From Neisseria sicca 4320 (GTDB taxonomy: Bacteria; Pseudomonadota; Gammaproteobacteria; Burkholderiales; Neisseriaceae), in NCBI RefSeq assembly GCF_000193735.1, contig NZ_AEPF01000023.1:1-24638 (forward strand): DNA of 24,638 bases, in the 5' to 3' direction. The translations under genes and the position numbers were made by a program. How positions within the stretch are numbered: the stretch's first letter is position 1; every line of letters begins with the position of its first letter. The notes beneath the pieces were generated by a model that saw only the letters and a program-made list of their open reading frames with translations, did no database searches and had not been told where the DNA came from. Shown one piece after another: positions 13,797 through 21,182 of this stretch.

Positions 13797-14828
13797 ATGG
13801 GCATTAAAGTCGCCATTAACGGATATGGCCGCATCGGCCGCCAAGTATTACGCGCCATCTACGATTACAACCTGCAAGACCAACTTGAAGTTGTCGCCGT
13901 CAACGCGAGCGGCAGCCTCGAAACCAACGCCCATCTGACCAAATTCGATACCGTTCACGGCCGCTTTAATGCCGACATTTCCCACGATGCAACCCATCTC
14001 ATCATCAACGGCCGCAAAATCCCATTTTTCTCCACCCGCAACCCCTCCGAACTGCCATGGAAGGATTTGGAAGTTGATTTGGTCATGGAATGTACGGGCG
14101 CGTTTACCAGCAAATCCAAAGCCAACGTGCATTTGGAAAGCGGCGCGAAAAAAGTGCTGATTTCCGCACCGGGCGAGGCTGATGTTGACGCGACCATCGT
14201 TTACGGCGTGAACGACGACGTGATTACCGACGATATGACCGTCATCTCCAATGCTTCCTGCACCACCAACTGCCTTTCTCCTGTTGCCAAAGTGCTGAAC
14301 GAAAACATCGGCATCGTCAAAGGCGCGATGACCACTATCCACGCTTTGACCAACGACCAAACCGTTACCGACGTGCGCCATAAAGACTTGCGCCGCGCCC
14401 GCAGCGGTGTGGAAAACATGATTCCGACCAAAACCGGCGCGGCAAAAGCCGTCGGTTTGGTCTTGCCCGAGTTGAAAGGCAAACTCGACGGCCTCGCCAT
14501 CCGCGTGCCGACCGTCAATGTTTCCGTCGTCGATTTGAGCTTCCAAGCCGCACGTGATACCAGCATCGAAGAAATCAACGCGCTGATGAAAGCCGCTGCG
14601 GAAGAAGGTCGTCTGAAAGGCGTGTTGCACTACAACACGCTGCCGCTGGTGTCTATGGACTTCAACCACACCACCCAAGCCAGCACCTTTGACGCAACGC
14701 TGACCAAAGTCATCGACGGCAATATGGTCAAAGTGTTCGCTTGGTACGACAACGAGTGGGGCTTCAGCTGCCAAATGCTGAACACCGCCCGCCGTATGTT
14801 CGGTTTGGAAGTGCGCCCGTTTGAATAA
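13797..14828 (+). CDS. gapA: Glyceraldehyde-3-phosphate dehydrogenase (GapA-1 type)
   Basis: Type I GAPDH, 343 residues. It oxidises glyceraldehyde-3-phosphate to 1,3-bisphosphoglycerate. Visible are the nucleotide-binding loop INGYGRIGRQVLRA, the catalytic C155 in SNASCTTNCLSP, H182 in TTIHALTNDQ, RRARSGVENMIPTKTGAAKA, the IRVPTVNVS motif and the C-terminal WYDNEWGFSCQM. After strand beta-2 the sequence is VVAVNASGSLETNAHL: the aspartate of strictly NAD-dependent enzymes is replaced, as in B. subtilis GapB. Meningococcal GapA-1 is also a surface-exposed adhesin. The ribosome site AGAGGAAAAACC precedes ATG. Upstream TTGTTATAATTC (13745-13756) contains a perfect -10-like TATAAT. A full DUS lies in the coding region (14606-14617), encoding GRLK. 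Confidence 0.97.
   Translation: MGIKVAINGYGRIGRQVLRAIYDYNLQDQLEVVAVNASGSLETNAHLTKFDTVHGRFNADISHDATHLIINGRKIPFFSTRNPSELPWKDLEVDLVMECTGAFTSKSKANVHLESGAKKVLISAPGEADVDATIVYGVNDDVITDDMTVISNASCTTNCLSPVAKVLNENIGIVKGAMTTIHALTNDQTVTDVRHKDLRRARSGVENMIPTKTGAAKAVGLVLPELKGKLDGLAIRVPTVNVSVVDLSFQAARDTSIEEINALMKAAAEEGRLKGVLHYNTLPLVSMDFNHTTQASTFDATLTKVIDGNMVKVFAWYDNEWGFSCQMLNTARRMFGLEVRPFE
14606..14617 (+). repeat. Intragenic 12-base DUS in gapA
   Basis: Exact AGGTCGTCTGAA inside the coding region, read as codons GGT CGT CTG AAA (GRLK) in EEGRLKGV. It occupies a surface-loop segment that I recall as variable in homologs. A similar DUS in the same reading frame lies in the DAHPS-like gene at 17762. Confidence 0.9.
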
Positions 14829-14849
14829 AACGGATTAGAGAAGATGCTG

Positions 14850-14893
14850 AAAGGTCGTCTGAAAACCATGATTGGATTTTCAGACGACCTTTT
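14850..14893. terminator. DUS-pair terminator between gapA and the AsmA gene
   Basis: Convergent exact DUS copies (14852-14863, 14879-14890) form a stem of about 14 bp extended by AA/TT. It sits in the short gap between two convergent stop codons and can serve both genes. Confidence 0.8.
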
Positions 14894-17026
14894 CTATTTA
14901 TCCGCTTGTTTTCGTTCCGGATTGAGCCAGTGCCATTGCTCGCGCAATGTTTGTTCCAATGCCTTTTGTTTTTCTTTGGGATTGTTCAGGCCGTGTGTAA
15001 TACGGTTGTAGTCGAGTGTAACGGACGGGTTGGCGACATTGCCCCGTATTTTGAGTGGTATGGGCTTGGCTGAAGGATTGAGTGTGTTGCGGATAAGTAG
15101 ATCCTCGGATAGTTCTTGCGTATTCAGATCGGTGTAACCGTTGCTGACTATGTGCAAATGTTCGGAAAACAATTCGGTATTGATGTGGTGGCTGATGCCC
15201 TTGTCGATTTCGCTATTGAGGGTAAAGCGGTTGAAAGGGGTTTGGGCATGCTCGCCGCCGGGGTGCTGTGCGGAAATACCGTTTTTGAGGATATGGTTTA
15301 TATCTATACCTTTCCATGCCCCATTCAAAATATTGAGGGTCAGCATCCCTTGTAGGGATTGGATGAGTTGCTTGCGATTGTTGCCCCGTGCCGTCAAATC
15401 GATGACAGCATCTCCGTTGCCGCTGAAGCTGTGGAAACCGAACAAATCTTGCAACAATGGTCGGATTTGTACGTTTTGGGCATTTTGTTGGAGATGGTAG
15501 GTAGGCGGAGTTGTGTTTGCCATACTGATACCGCCTTCTGTCTGACCACCGTAGAGGCCTGCTTTAAAATGGCTTAGGGCGATGTGTTCTTTGTCGGCAT
15601 TCAGCAGGGTTTCAATATTGTCCAGTTGCAGGCCGGGTATTTGGACATTGCTGATTTTGATGTTGGCATCAATTTGTGGGATTTGGCCATTGTCGAGGAT
15701 TGTAGGGTAGCCTGATCCGGAGTTTGCCTGTATATCGTCCCAGTAGGGGAGCAGTGAGAGTTTTTGTAGGGCAATCCCGGCTTCTAAAAGAGGTGTTTCT
15801 CCTTCCGTTGTTTGATATTTGAATGCAAGCGCAAGGGGTTGGCGGTCGAATGTGCCTTTGAAATCCCCTTGCCAGTTTTCTTTGCCGTTCCAGTTGAATG
15901 AGCCGGTTAACTGGCTGATAAAGCGCGGATTGGGTAGGCGGTTGACCGTATCCTGCAATGTGGTCAGATTGATTGAGGATGATTGCAATCCCTTGTTTTG
16001 CTGCCACAGTAGAGGGCCTGTCAAGGTTAAACTGGTTTGATGGGCGGCATTTTTGTGGCTGGCGTTGAATTCAAAGTTATCCAATTTGGCAACACTGGTA
16101 CGGATGCTTGCTTTGTCGAGTTTGAACGAGCCGTTCCATTGGCTTTCCGGCTTGCCTGCTGTAAATGCACCATTGAGCGATGGGATGTTCAATACGTTGT
16201 TTTTAAAGGATAAACGGGGAATTTGCGCGGTCAGGTGAAAATTTTGGGCAGGATTGTCCGTGCGCAGGCTAAGGTTGTCTGCTTTTAGGGAGTCGTTTTC
16301 AGACGACCATGTCCATGTACCGCTTCCATCAACGGATAGTTTGCTTTCTTTTTCAGCAACAGATGCTTCCCAAAGTAGATTGGGAATGCTCCAACCGGTT
16401 TCAGAGGCATTGAGCACACCGCTACCCTGCCATTGGATAGGTTGATTTGGGCGGCGCAGACTGCCGTTGATTTTGAAAGGGCGGCCGTCAGCACCTTCGT
16501 TGCGGACGTTTAGATAGAAGTTGTCGATAATATGTGCTTGCCCTGCGATGTTCATATGCAGAGAGCTGTTTTCTATAATCAGACGGTTTAAAGAGGTAGG
16601 GTGGGAAGGATGTAACAGGTCTTGCAGGTTCCATTTTCCGTTCTCGGTGCGCGATAACACGGCATCTGCGCCCGTAATAACCCATTTTTCGATGACAGGG
16701 TGATCGTTCCACAGACTGCTCCAGCCTAGACCGATACGGGTCTCTTTGATGTGTAAGGCGGTTTGGTTGCTATGAGGTCGGGTAATGGTAACGTTTTTTA
16801 GGGTGACGGTAGGGCGGGGAAACCAGCTCCGGCGGATGTCGCTGCTGAAGCGGATATTCCGTCCTGTTGTGCTGAAGGCGTTTTGAATGGAAACTTCGAT
16901 TCGTTCGAGGGGAAATAGAGTATAAACCGATGCATACAGGGCGGCTGCGGTACAAACAAGCAATATGACCGCAGTTACGACTGTTTTCAGCCAAAATTTT
17001 CCTGAATTAAGCAGAGGATTTTTCAT
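14894..17026 (-). CDS. AsmA-family envelope protein
   Basis: AsmA-family proteins span the periplasm from the inner membrane and are thought to move phospholipids or affect outer-membrane assembly. From the chosen start the protein has 710 residues: one N-terminal membrane helix (VVTAVILLVCTAAALYASVYTLFPL), then the AsmA signature (SSDIRRSWFPRPTVTLKNVTI), long repetitive beta-rich segments, and the C-terminal AsmA_2-like part (GNGDAVIDLTARGNNRKQLIQSLQGMLTLNILNGAWKGIDI). The frame opens 14 codons earlier at 17068, but MKNPLLNSGKFWLK (17026) places the helix normally and lies downstream of the candidate -10 at 17057. A DUS core overlaps codons WSSEND. It is a single gene with the gapA-side hairpin as terminator. 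Confidence 0.88.
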   Translation of the reverse strand: MKNPLLNSGKFWLKTVVTAVILLVCTAAALYASVYTLFPLERIEVSIQNAFSTTGRNIRFSSDIRRSWFPRPTVTLKNVTITRPHSNQTALHIKETRIGLGWSSLWNDHPVIEKWVITGADAVLSRTENGKWNLQDLLHPSHPTSLNRLIIENSSLHMNIAGQAHIIDNFYLNVRNEGADGRPFKINGSLRRPNQPIQWQGSGVLNASETGWSIPNLLWEASVAEKESKLSVDGSGTWTWSSENDSLKADNLSLRTDNPAQNFHLTAQIPRLSFKNNVLNIPSLNGAFTAGKPESQWNGSFKLDKASIRTSVAKLDNFEFNASHKNAAHQTSLTLTGPLLWQQNKGLQSSSINLTTLQDTVNRLPNPRFISQLTGSFNWNGKENWQGDFKGTFDRQPLALAFKYQTTEGETPLLEAGIALQKLSLLPYWDDIQANSGSGYPTILDNGQIPQIDANIKISNVQIPGLQLDNIETLLNADKEHIALSHFKAGLYGGQTEGGISMANTTPPTYHLQQNAQNVQIRPLLQDLFGFHSFSGNGDAVIDLTARGNNRKQLIQSLQGMLTLNILNGAWKGIDINHILKNGISAQHPGGEHAQTPFNRFTLNSEIDKGISHHINTELFSEHLHIVSNGYTDLNTQELSEDLLIRNTLNPSAKPIPLKIRGNVANPSVTLDYNRITHGLNNPKEKQKALEQTLREQWHWLNPERKQADK

Positions 17027-17056
17027 GCGTAAAGGCAATAAGGTAACATAACTGAA

Positions 17057-17062
17057 AGTATA
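17057..17062 (-). promoter_or_regulatory. Extended -10 of the AsmA gene
   Basis: On the minus strand, TGTTATACT is an extended -10 (TGnTATACT). Initiation near 17050 would leave the ATG at 17026 with a leader of about 24 nt, and exclude the upstream ATG at 17068. No good -35 is visible. Confidence 0.35.
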
Positions 17063-17139
17063 ACACATGACATTTGGGATAGTGTGGAGAGGGGATTAAG
17101 GGTGAATCTCTGGTGCGAGTGGTAGAGCTTATGGCGGGT

Positions 17140-17151
17140 AGGTCGTCTGAA
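17140..17151 (+). repeat. Single DUS in the AsmA / DAHPS-like divergent region
   Basis: Exact AGGTCGTCTGAA without an inverted partner, in the roughly 170-bp region between divergent genes. It is therefore an uptake site rather than a terminator. Confidence 0.85.
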
Positions 17152-17195
17152 AGCGGTAGTGTGCTAATATTGTCGTCTGTTTCAGGAGATATATG

Positions 17196-18068
17196 ATGAT
17201 TATTGTGATGGGTAAGAATGCTTCTCGGGAGTCGGTAGAGGGAGTAATCGGGTTTATCCGTAATAAGGGCTTGAAAGAGCATGTCTCTCAGGGGGAGGAG
17301 CGGACGATTATCGGTGCGGTTGGCGATGAGCGGGTGTTCCGTCCAAATGAATTGGAACGCTTGCCCGACGTGGAACGCGTTGTTCGGGTACTGAACGATT
17401 GGAAAATTATCAGCCGAGAGACGGACGAGGAAGACGGCAGGATTGTTGTACGGGGTGTGATATTCGGCGGAGCGAAGCGGTTGGATATTACTGCCGGTAC
17501 GGATAGGGCGGAAGAGGCGGATGCAGTATTTGTCGATCCGTTTTACCTTCCGGCGCGCCCTTATGAAAAAGTGGACGAGCAGCGTGAAAACTTACGGGTT
17601 CGGGCGATTGTTCGGGAAATTTCTGATTTGCAGAAAACAGGCAAGCCCGTCATTGTCCGTATCCGTGATGTTCGCCAGATAGATGAGGCCTTGTCTGCCG
17701 GTGCGGATATTTTGTATTTGGGCGGCAGTATGATGACCAATCGGACGCTTTTGGATGAAGTAGGTCGTCTGAATACGCCGGTAGTGTTGTGTAAAGACAA
17801 GCATCATCGTGTTGATGATTGGTTGGTGGCGGCAGAACATATCGCTTTGCGCGGCAACAGCCATATTATGCTCGGTGAAGCCGGGACGCTCAGTTTTGAG
17901 CCGGAACATGCCTACCGTTTGGATGTCGATGCCATCGTTCGGGTCAGGAAAGTGTGCCGTCTTCCGGTTATCGCCAATATTACCCGTCTGTGGCACAACG
18001 ATATGCCTCAGGAAATATTGTATCGTTTGGCAGCGGCGGCAGGTGTGAACGGGATTATCAGCGGGTAA
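17196..18068 (+). CDS. DAHP-synthase-like protein lacking catalytic residues
   Basis: The 290-residue protein aligns end to end with type I-beta DAHP synthases such as Thermotoga AroF (338 residues). The N-terminal ferredoxin-like regulatory domain is well kept (MIIVMGKNASRESV, SQGEERTIIGAVGDER, VERVVRVLNDWKIISRE). In the barrel the fold is recognisable (ILYLGGSMMTNRTLLDEVG, PVVLCKDK, WLVAAEHIALRGNSHIML). Active-site motifs are lost: AGPCS reads AGTDR (metal cysteine gone), KPRTSPYSFQG reads LPARPYEKVD, ERGIRTF reads EAGTLSF, and DPSH reads NITR. The chain stops at GVNGIISG, just before the HPEPE..SDG stretch with the last two metal ligands. Catalysis is therefore unlikely; a regulatory or binding role, or decay, is possible. 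AGGAG lies 7 nt before the second ATG (17196) but only 4 nt before the first (17193). Confidence 0.8.
   Translation: MIIVMGKNASRESVEGVIGFIRNKGLKEHVSQGEERTIIGAVGDERVFRPNELERLPDVERVVRVLNDWKIISRETDEEDGRIVVRGVIFGGAKRLDITAGTDRAEEADAVFVDPFYLPARPYEKVDEQRENLRVRAIVREISDLQKTGKPVIVRIRDVRQIDEALSAGADILYLGGSMMTNRTLLDEVGRLNTPVVLCKDKHHRVDDWLVAAEHIALRGNSHIMLGEAGTLSFEPEHAYRLDVDAIVRVRKVCRLPVIANITRLWHNDMPQEILYRLAAAAGVNGIISG
17762..17773 (+). repeat. Intragenic DUS in the DAHPS-like gene
   Basis: Exact AGGTCGTCTGAA inside the gene, read as GRLN in DEVGRLNTPV, in the same codon phase as the gapA DUS. Confidence 0.9.
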
Positions 18069-18074
18069 GAGATT

Positions 18075-18231
18075 AATAGTGGATTAAATTTAAATCAGGA
18101 CAAGGCGACGAAGCCGCAGACAGTACAGATAGTACGGAACCGATTCACTTGGTGCTTCAGCACCTTAGAGAATCGTTCTCTTTGAGCTAAGGCGAGGCAA
18201 CGCCGTACTGGTTTAAAGTTAATCCACTATA
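18075..18231. mobile_element. Correia repeat enclosed element, full-length form
   Basis: A ~157-bp element with terminal repeats (A)ATAGTGGATTAA and TTAATCCACTATA; the left outermost base differs from the consensus. It contains the core GATTCACTTGGTGCTTCAGCACC...GAGAATCGTTCTC that is missing from the copy at 3696-3802 and that carries the known IHF-binding region. It starts 6 nt after the stop of the DAHPS-like gene. The internal TTCAGCACC and AGAATCGTTCT parts form strong hairpins and transcripts of such elements are RNase III substrates. Confidence 0.93.
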
Positions 18232-18270
18232 TATCCGGCAGTAGGGAATATGTTGATTTACTTGAAAACA

Positions 18271-18303
18271 AAAAACAGAACAGCGAAAACTGTTCTGTTT
18301 TTT
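18271..18303. terminator. Bidirectional Rho-independent terminator of the DAHPS-like gene and acnB
   Basis: AAAAACAGAACAG (18271-18283) pairs with CTGTTCTGTTTTT (18290-18302) around loop CGAAAA, followed by a T-run. Its stem is independent of DUS sequence, unlike most terminators in this window. It works on both strands between convergent genes. Confidence 0.85.
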
Positions 18304-18306
18304 GCT

Positions 18307-18349
18307 TTCAGACGACCTTAGGGTTAGCCGCTGAAGGAGTCGTCTGAAA
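18307..18349. repeat. Outward-opposed DUS pair beside acnB
   Basis: An exact DUS complement at 18307-18318 and a DUS with two mismatched outer bases (GAGTCGTCTGAA, 18338-18349) form an 11-bp inverted repeat with a 20-nt loop, just past the acnB stop. It may be an additional hairpin. Confidence 0.6.
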
Positions 18350-18362
18350 CTGTTTTACCTAC

Positions 18363-20951
18363 TTATTGAACATTCACGGTCTCGGCTACTTCGTTGTAGC
18401 TGTCGATTTCGTTGAAGTTCATGTAGCGGTAGATTTTCTCACCTTGCTCGTTAATGATGTCGATATTGGCATGGTACTCTTCAACGGTCGGGATTTTACC
18501 CAGCTTCGAGCAAATCGCAGCTAACTCTGCCGATCCGAGGTAAACGAAGGTGTTTTTACCCAAGCGGTTCGGGAAGTTGCGTGTAGAAGTGGACATGACG
18601 GTCGCGCCTTCGTGTACTTGGGCTTGGTTACCCATACACAAAGAACAACCCGGCATTTCCATACGCGCACCGGCGCGGCCGAGTACGCCGTAGTGGCCTT
18701 CGTCGGACAACTCTTTCGCGTCCATTTTGGTCGGCGGGGCTACCCACAGGCGGACGGGGATGTCGCTCTTGCCTTCCAACAGTTTGGAAGCGGCGCGGAA
18801 GTGGCCGATGTTGGTCATGCACGAACCGATGAACACTTCGTCGATTTTTGTGCCGGAGCGTTCGGACATGAAGCATACGTCGTCCGGGTCATTCGGGCAG
18901 GCAATAATCGGCTCTTTAATGTCGTCCATGTTGACTTCAATCACAGCGGCGTATTCGGCATCTTTATCTGCTTCGAGCAGCTCCGGATTCGCCAGCCATT
19001 TCTCCATGGCTTTGATGCGGCGTTCCAAAGTACGCGGGTCTTCATAGCCGTTGGCAATCATGTTTTTCATCAACACGACGTTGGATTTCATGTACTCGAT
19101 AATCGGCTCTTTGTTAAGCTTCACGGTACAGCCGGCAGCGGAGCGTTCGGCAGATGCGTCGGTCAATTCAAAAGCTTGTTCCACTTTCAAATCAGGCAGG
19201 CCTTCGATTTCGAGGATGCGGCCGGAGAAGATGTTTTTCTTACCGGCTTTGGCAACGGTCAGCAAACCTTGTTTAATCGCGTAAAGCGGAATGGCGTTCA
19301 CCAAATCGCGCAGGGTTACACCCGGTTGCAGCTTGCCGCTGAAGCGTACCAATACGGACTCTGGCATATCGAGCGGCATCACGCCGGTGGCTGCTGCGAA
19401 AGCCACCAAGCCGGAGCCTGCGGGGAAGGAGATACCGATAGGGAAACGGGTGTGGCTGTCGCCGCCGGTACCGACGGTATCGGGCAGCAGCAGACGGTTG
19501 AGCCATGAGTGGATAATGCCGTCGCCCGGACGCAGAGATACGCCGCCACGGGTAGAAATAAAGGCTGGCAGTTCTTTATGGGTTCTGACATCGACAGGTT
19601 TCGGATAAGCGGCAGTGTGACAGAAAGACTGCATCACCATATCGGCGGAGAAGCCCAAACAAGCCAAGTCTTTCAACTCGTCGCGGGTCATCGGGCCGGT
19701 AGTGTCTTGCGAGCCGACCGTCGTCATGCGCGGTTCGCAGTAAGTACCCGGACGGACGCCTTGTCCTTCGGGCAGACCGCAGGCGCGACCGACCATTTTT
19801 TGTGCCAGCGTGAAACCGGCTTTGCTTTCGGCAGGCGCTTGAGGCAGGCGGAATTCGGTGGAAGCAGGCAGTTTCAGTGCTTCGCGCGCTTTGGCGGTCA
19901 GACCGCGACCGATAATCAGGTTGATACGGCCGCCGGCTTGCACTTCGTCCAGCAATACTTGGGATTTCAAGCTGAACTCGGCAACGGTTTTGCCGTTTTT
20001 CACGATTTTGCCTTCATAAGGCAGAATATCGACAACATCGCCCATTTTCAGCGCGGAAACATCGACTTCAATCGGCAATGCTCCGGAGTCTTCTTGAGTA
20101 TTGAAGAAAATCGGCGCAATTTTGCCGCCCAGGCATACGCCGCCGAAGCGTTTGTTCGGTACAAATGGAATGTCTTCGCCGGTATGCCAAATGACGGAGT
20201 TGGTTGCGGATTTACGAGAAGAACCGGTACCGACCACATCGCCGACATAGGCAACGGGATGACCTTTGGCTTTGAGTTCTTCCAGCAGTTTAATCGGGCC
20301 GACTTCGCCCGGTTTGTCGGGATTGATGCCGTCGCGCGGGTTTTTCAGCATGGCCAGCGCGTGCAGCGGAATATCGGGACGGCTCCATGCGTCAGGCGCG
20401 GGAGAGAGGTCGTCTGTATTGGTTTCGCCGTCAACTTTGAAGACGGTAACGGTGATTTTTTCGGGAACTTTGGCGCGTGAGGTGAACCATTCGGCATCCG
20501 CCCAAGATTGCAAAACTTCCTGCGCGTATTTATTGCCTTTCTCGGCTTTTTCCTGAACATCGTGGAAAGAATCGAACATCAGAAGCGTGTGTTTCAAACC
20601 TTTGGCGGCAATGGGCGCGAGTTTGTCGTCGTCTAAAAGTTCGATTAAGGCGTGAATGTTGTAACCGCCGAGCATCGTACCTAAGAGTTCGGTCGCGTAT
20701 TCGGGGGAAATCAGCGGACTGGATGCGCTGCCTTCGGCAACGGCAGCCAGGAATGAGGCTTTGACTTTGGCGGCATCGTCCACGCCGGGTGGAACACGGT
20801 GGGCAAGCAGATCCACCAAGAACTCGCCTTCGCCTGCAGGCGGGTTTTTCAGCAGCTCGACCAAATCGGCGGTTTGCTGCGCGTTCAAAGGGAGGGCGGG
20901 GATACCGAGGGCGGCGCGCTCGGAGACGCCTTTGCGATAGGCTTCTAACAT
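18363..20951 (-). CDS. acnB: Aconitate hydratase B
   Basis: AcnB converts citrate to isocitrate in the TCA cycle through a [4Fe-4S] cluster and is the main growth-phase aconitase; the apo form can bind mRNA. The 862-residue length fits E. coli AcnB (865). The N-terminal HEAT-like domain comes first (LEAYRKGVSERAALGIPALPL), then the swivel domain (about 165-370, with VGTGSSRKSATNSV). The cluster cysteines come last: GSCMTN (about C711) and PGCSLCMGN (C769 and C772). HTAAYPKPVD, TRGGVSLRPGDG and GTGGDSHTRFP are also intact. The ribosome site is AAAGGAACAAAGAG-ATG. A near-operator palindrome lies 55-76 nt upstream. A DUS-like core occurs in the gene near 20408. Confidence 0.98.
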   Translation of the reverse strand: MLEAYRKGVSERAALGIPALPLNAQQTADLVELLKNPPAGEGEFLVDLLAHRVPPGVDDAAKVKASFLAAVAEGSASSPLISPEYATELLGTMLGGYNIHALIELLDDDKLAPIAAKGLKHTLLMFDSFHDVQEKAEKGNKYAQEVLQSWADAEWFTSRAKVPEKITVTVFKVDGETNTDDLSPAPDAWSRPDIPLHALAMLKNPRDGINPDKPGEVGPIKLLEELKAKGHPVAYVGDVVGTGSSRKSATNSVIWHTGEDIPFVPNKRFGGVCLGGKIAPIFFNTQEDSGALPIEVDVSALKMGDVVDILPYEGKIVKNGKTVAEFSLKSQVLLDEVQAGGRINLIIGRGLTAKAREALKLPASTEFRLPQAPAESKAGFTLAQKMVGRACGLPEGQGVRPGTYCEPRMTTVGSQDTTGPMTRDELKDLACLGFSADMVMQSFCHTAAYPKPVDVRTHKELPAFISTRGGVSLRPGDGIIHSWLNRLLLPDTVGTGGDSHTRFPIGISFPAGSGLVAFAAATGVMPLDMPESVLVRFSGKLQPGVTLRDLVNAIPLYAIKQGLLTVAKAGKKNIFSGRILEIEGLPDLKVEQAFELTDASAERSAAGCTVKLNKEPIIEYMKSNVVLMKNMIANGYEDPRTLERRIKAMEKWLANPELLEADKDAEYAAVIEVNMDDIKEPIIACPNDPDDVCFMSERSGTKIDEVFIGSCMTNIGHFRAASKLLEGKSDIPVRLWVAPPTKMDAKELSDEGHYGVLGRAGARMEMPGCSLCMGNQAQVHEGATVMSTSTRNFPNRLGKNTFVYLGSAELAAICSKLGKIPTVEEYHANIDIINEQGEKIYRYMNFNEIDSYNEVAETVNVQ

Positions 20952-21005
20952 CTCTTTGTTCCTTTTTCTGTTTTTTCTTCTGACTGTTGCAAATGATTTG
21001 TAATC

Positions 21006-21027
21006 AAAGAATTGTAAACAATTCTTT
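21006..21027. promoter_or_regulatory. Palindromic operator candidate upstream of acnB
   Basis: AAAGAATTG-TAAA-CAATTCTTT is a perfect 9-bp inverted repeat with a 4-bp spacer, 55-76 nt before the acnB start. The central TTGT-AA-ACAA resembles half-sites of FadR/FCD-type GntR regulators (TNGT..ACNA). It has no T-run suitable for a terminator and is AT-rich, as an operator would be. The binding protein is unknown. Confidence 0.5.
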
Positions 21028-21113
21028 TCGTTATCATAGACCAGTTTGGCAAAAATTGGAATATTTATGTTATCGGATGAAATAGATGTTTACTATTGAA
21101 ATAAATTATTTTG

Positions 21114-21152
21114 AAAAAAGGTCGTCTGAAACAGGGTTTCAGACGACCTTTT
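21114..21152 (-). terminator. DUS-pair terminator of clpX
   Basis: Exact DUS (21119-21130) and its complement (21138-21149), with only 7 nt between them and an A-run before the left arm that becomes U-rich on the minus strand. It is a strong hairpin about 30 nt after the clpX stop. Confidence 0.8.
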
Positions 21153-21182
21153 ATATTTTATCGGTATGGACGATCCGTTCTT

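Noticed and set aside
13848..14774. 308-codon minus-strand frame antisense to gapA
   Set aside because: A long shadow frame caused by codon bias of gapA; its composition (many H, V, F, G) is typical of antisense translation.
19509..20480. 323-codon plus-strand frame antisense to acnB
   Set aside because: Shadow of a strongly biased gene, with no start signals or recognisable domain.
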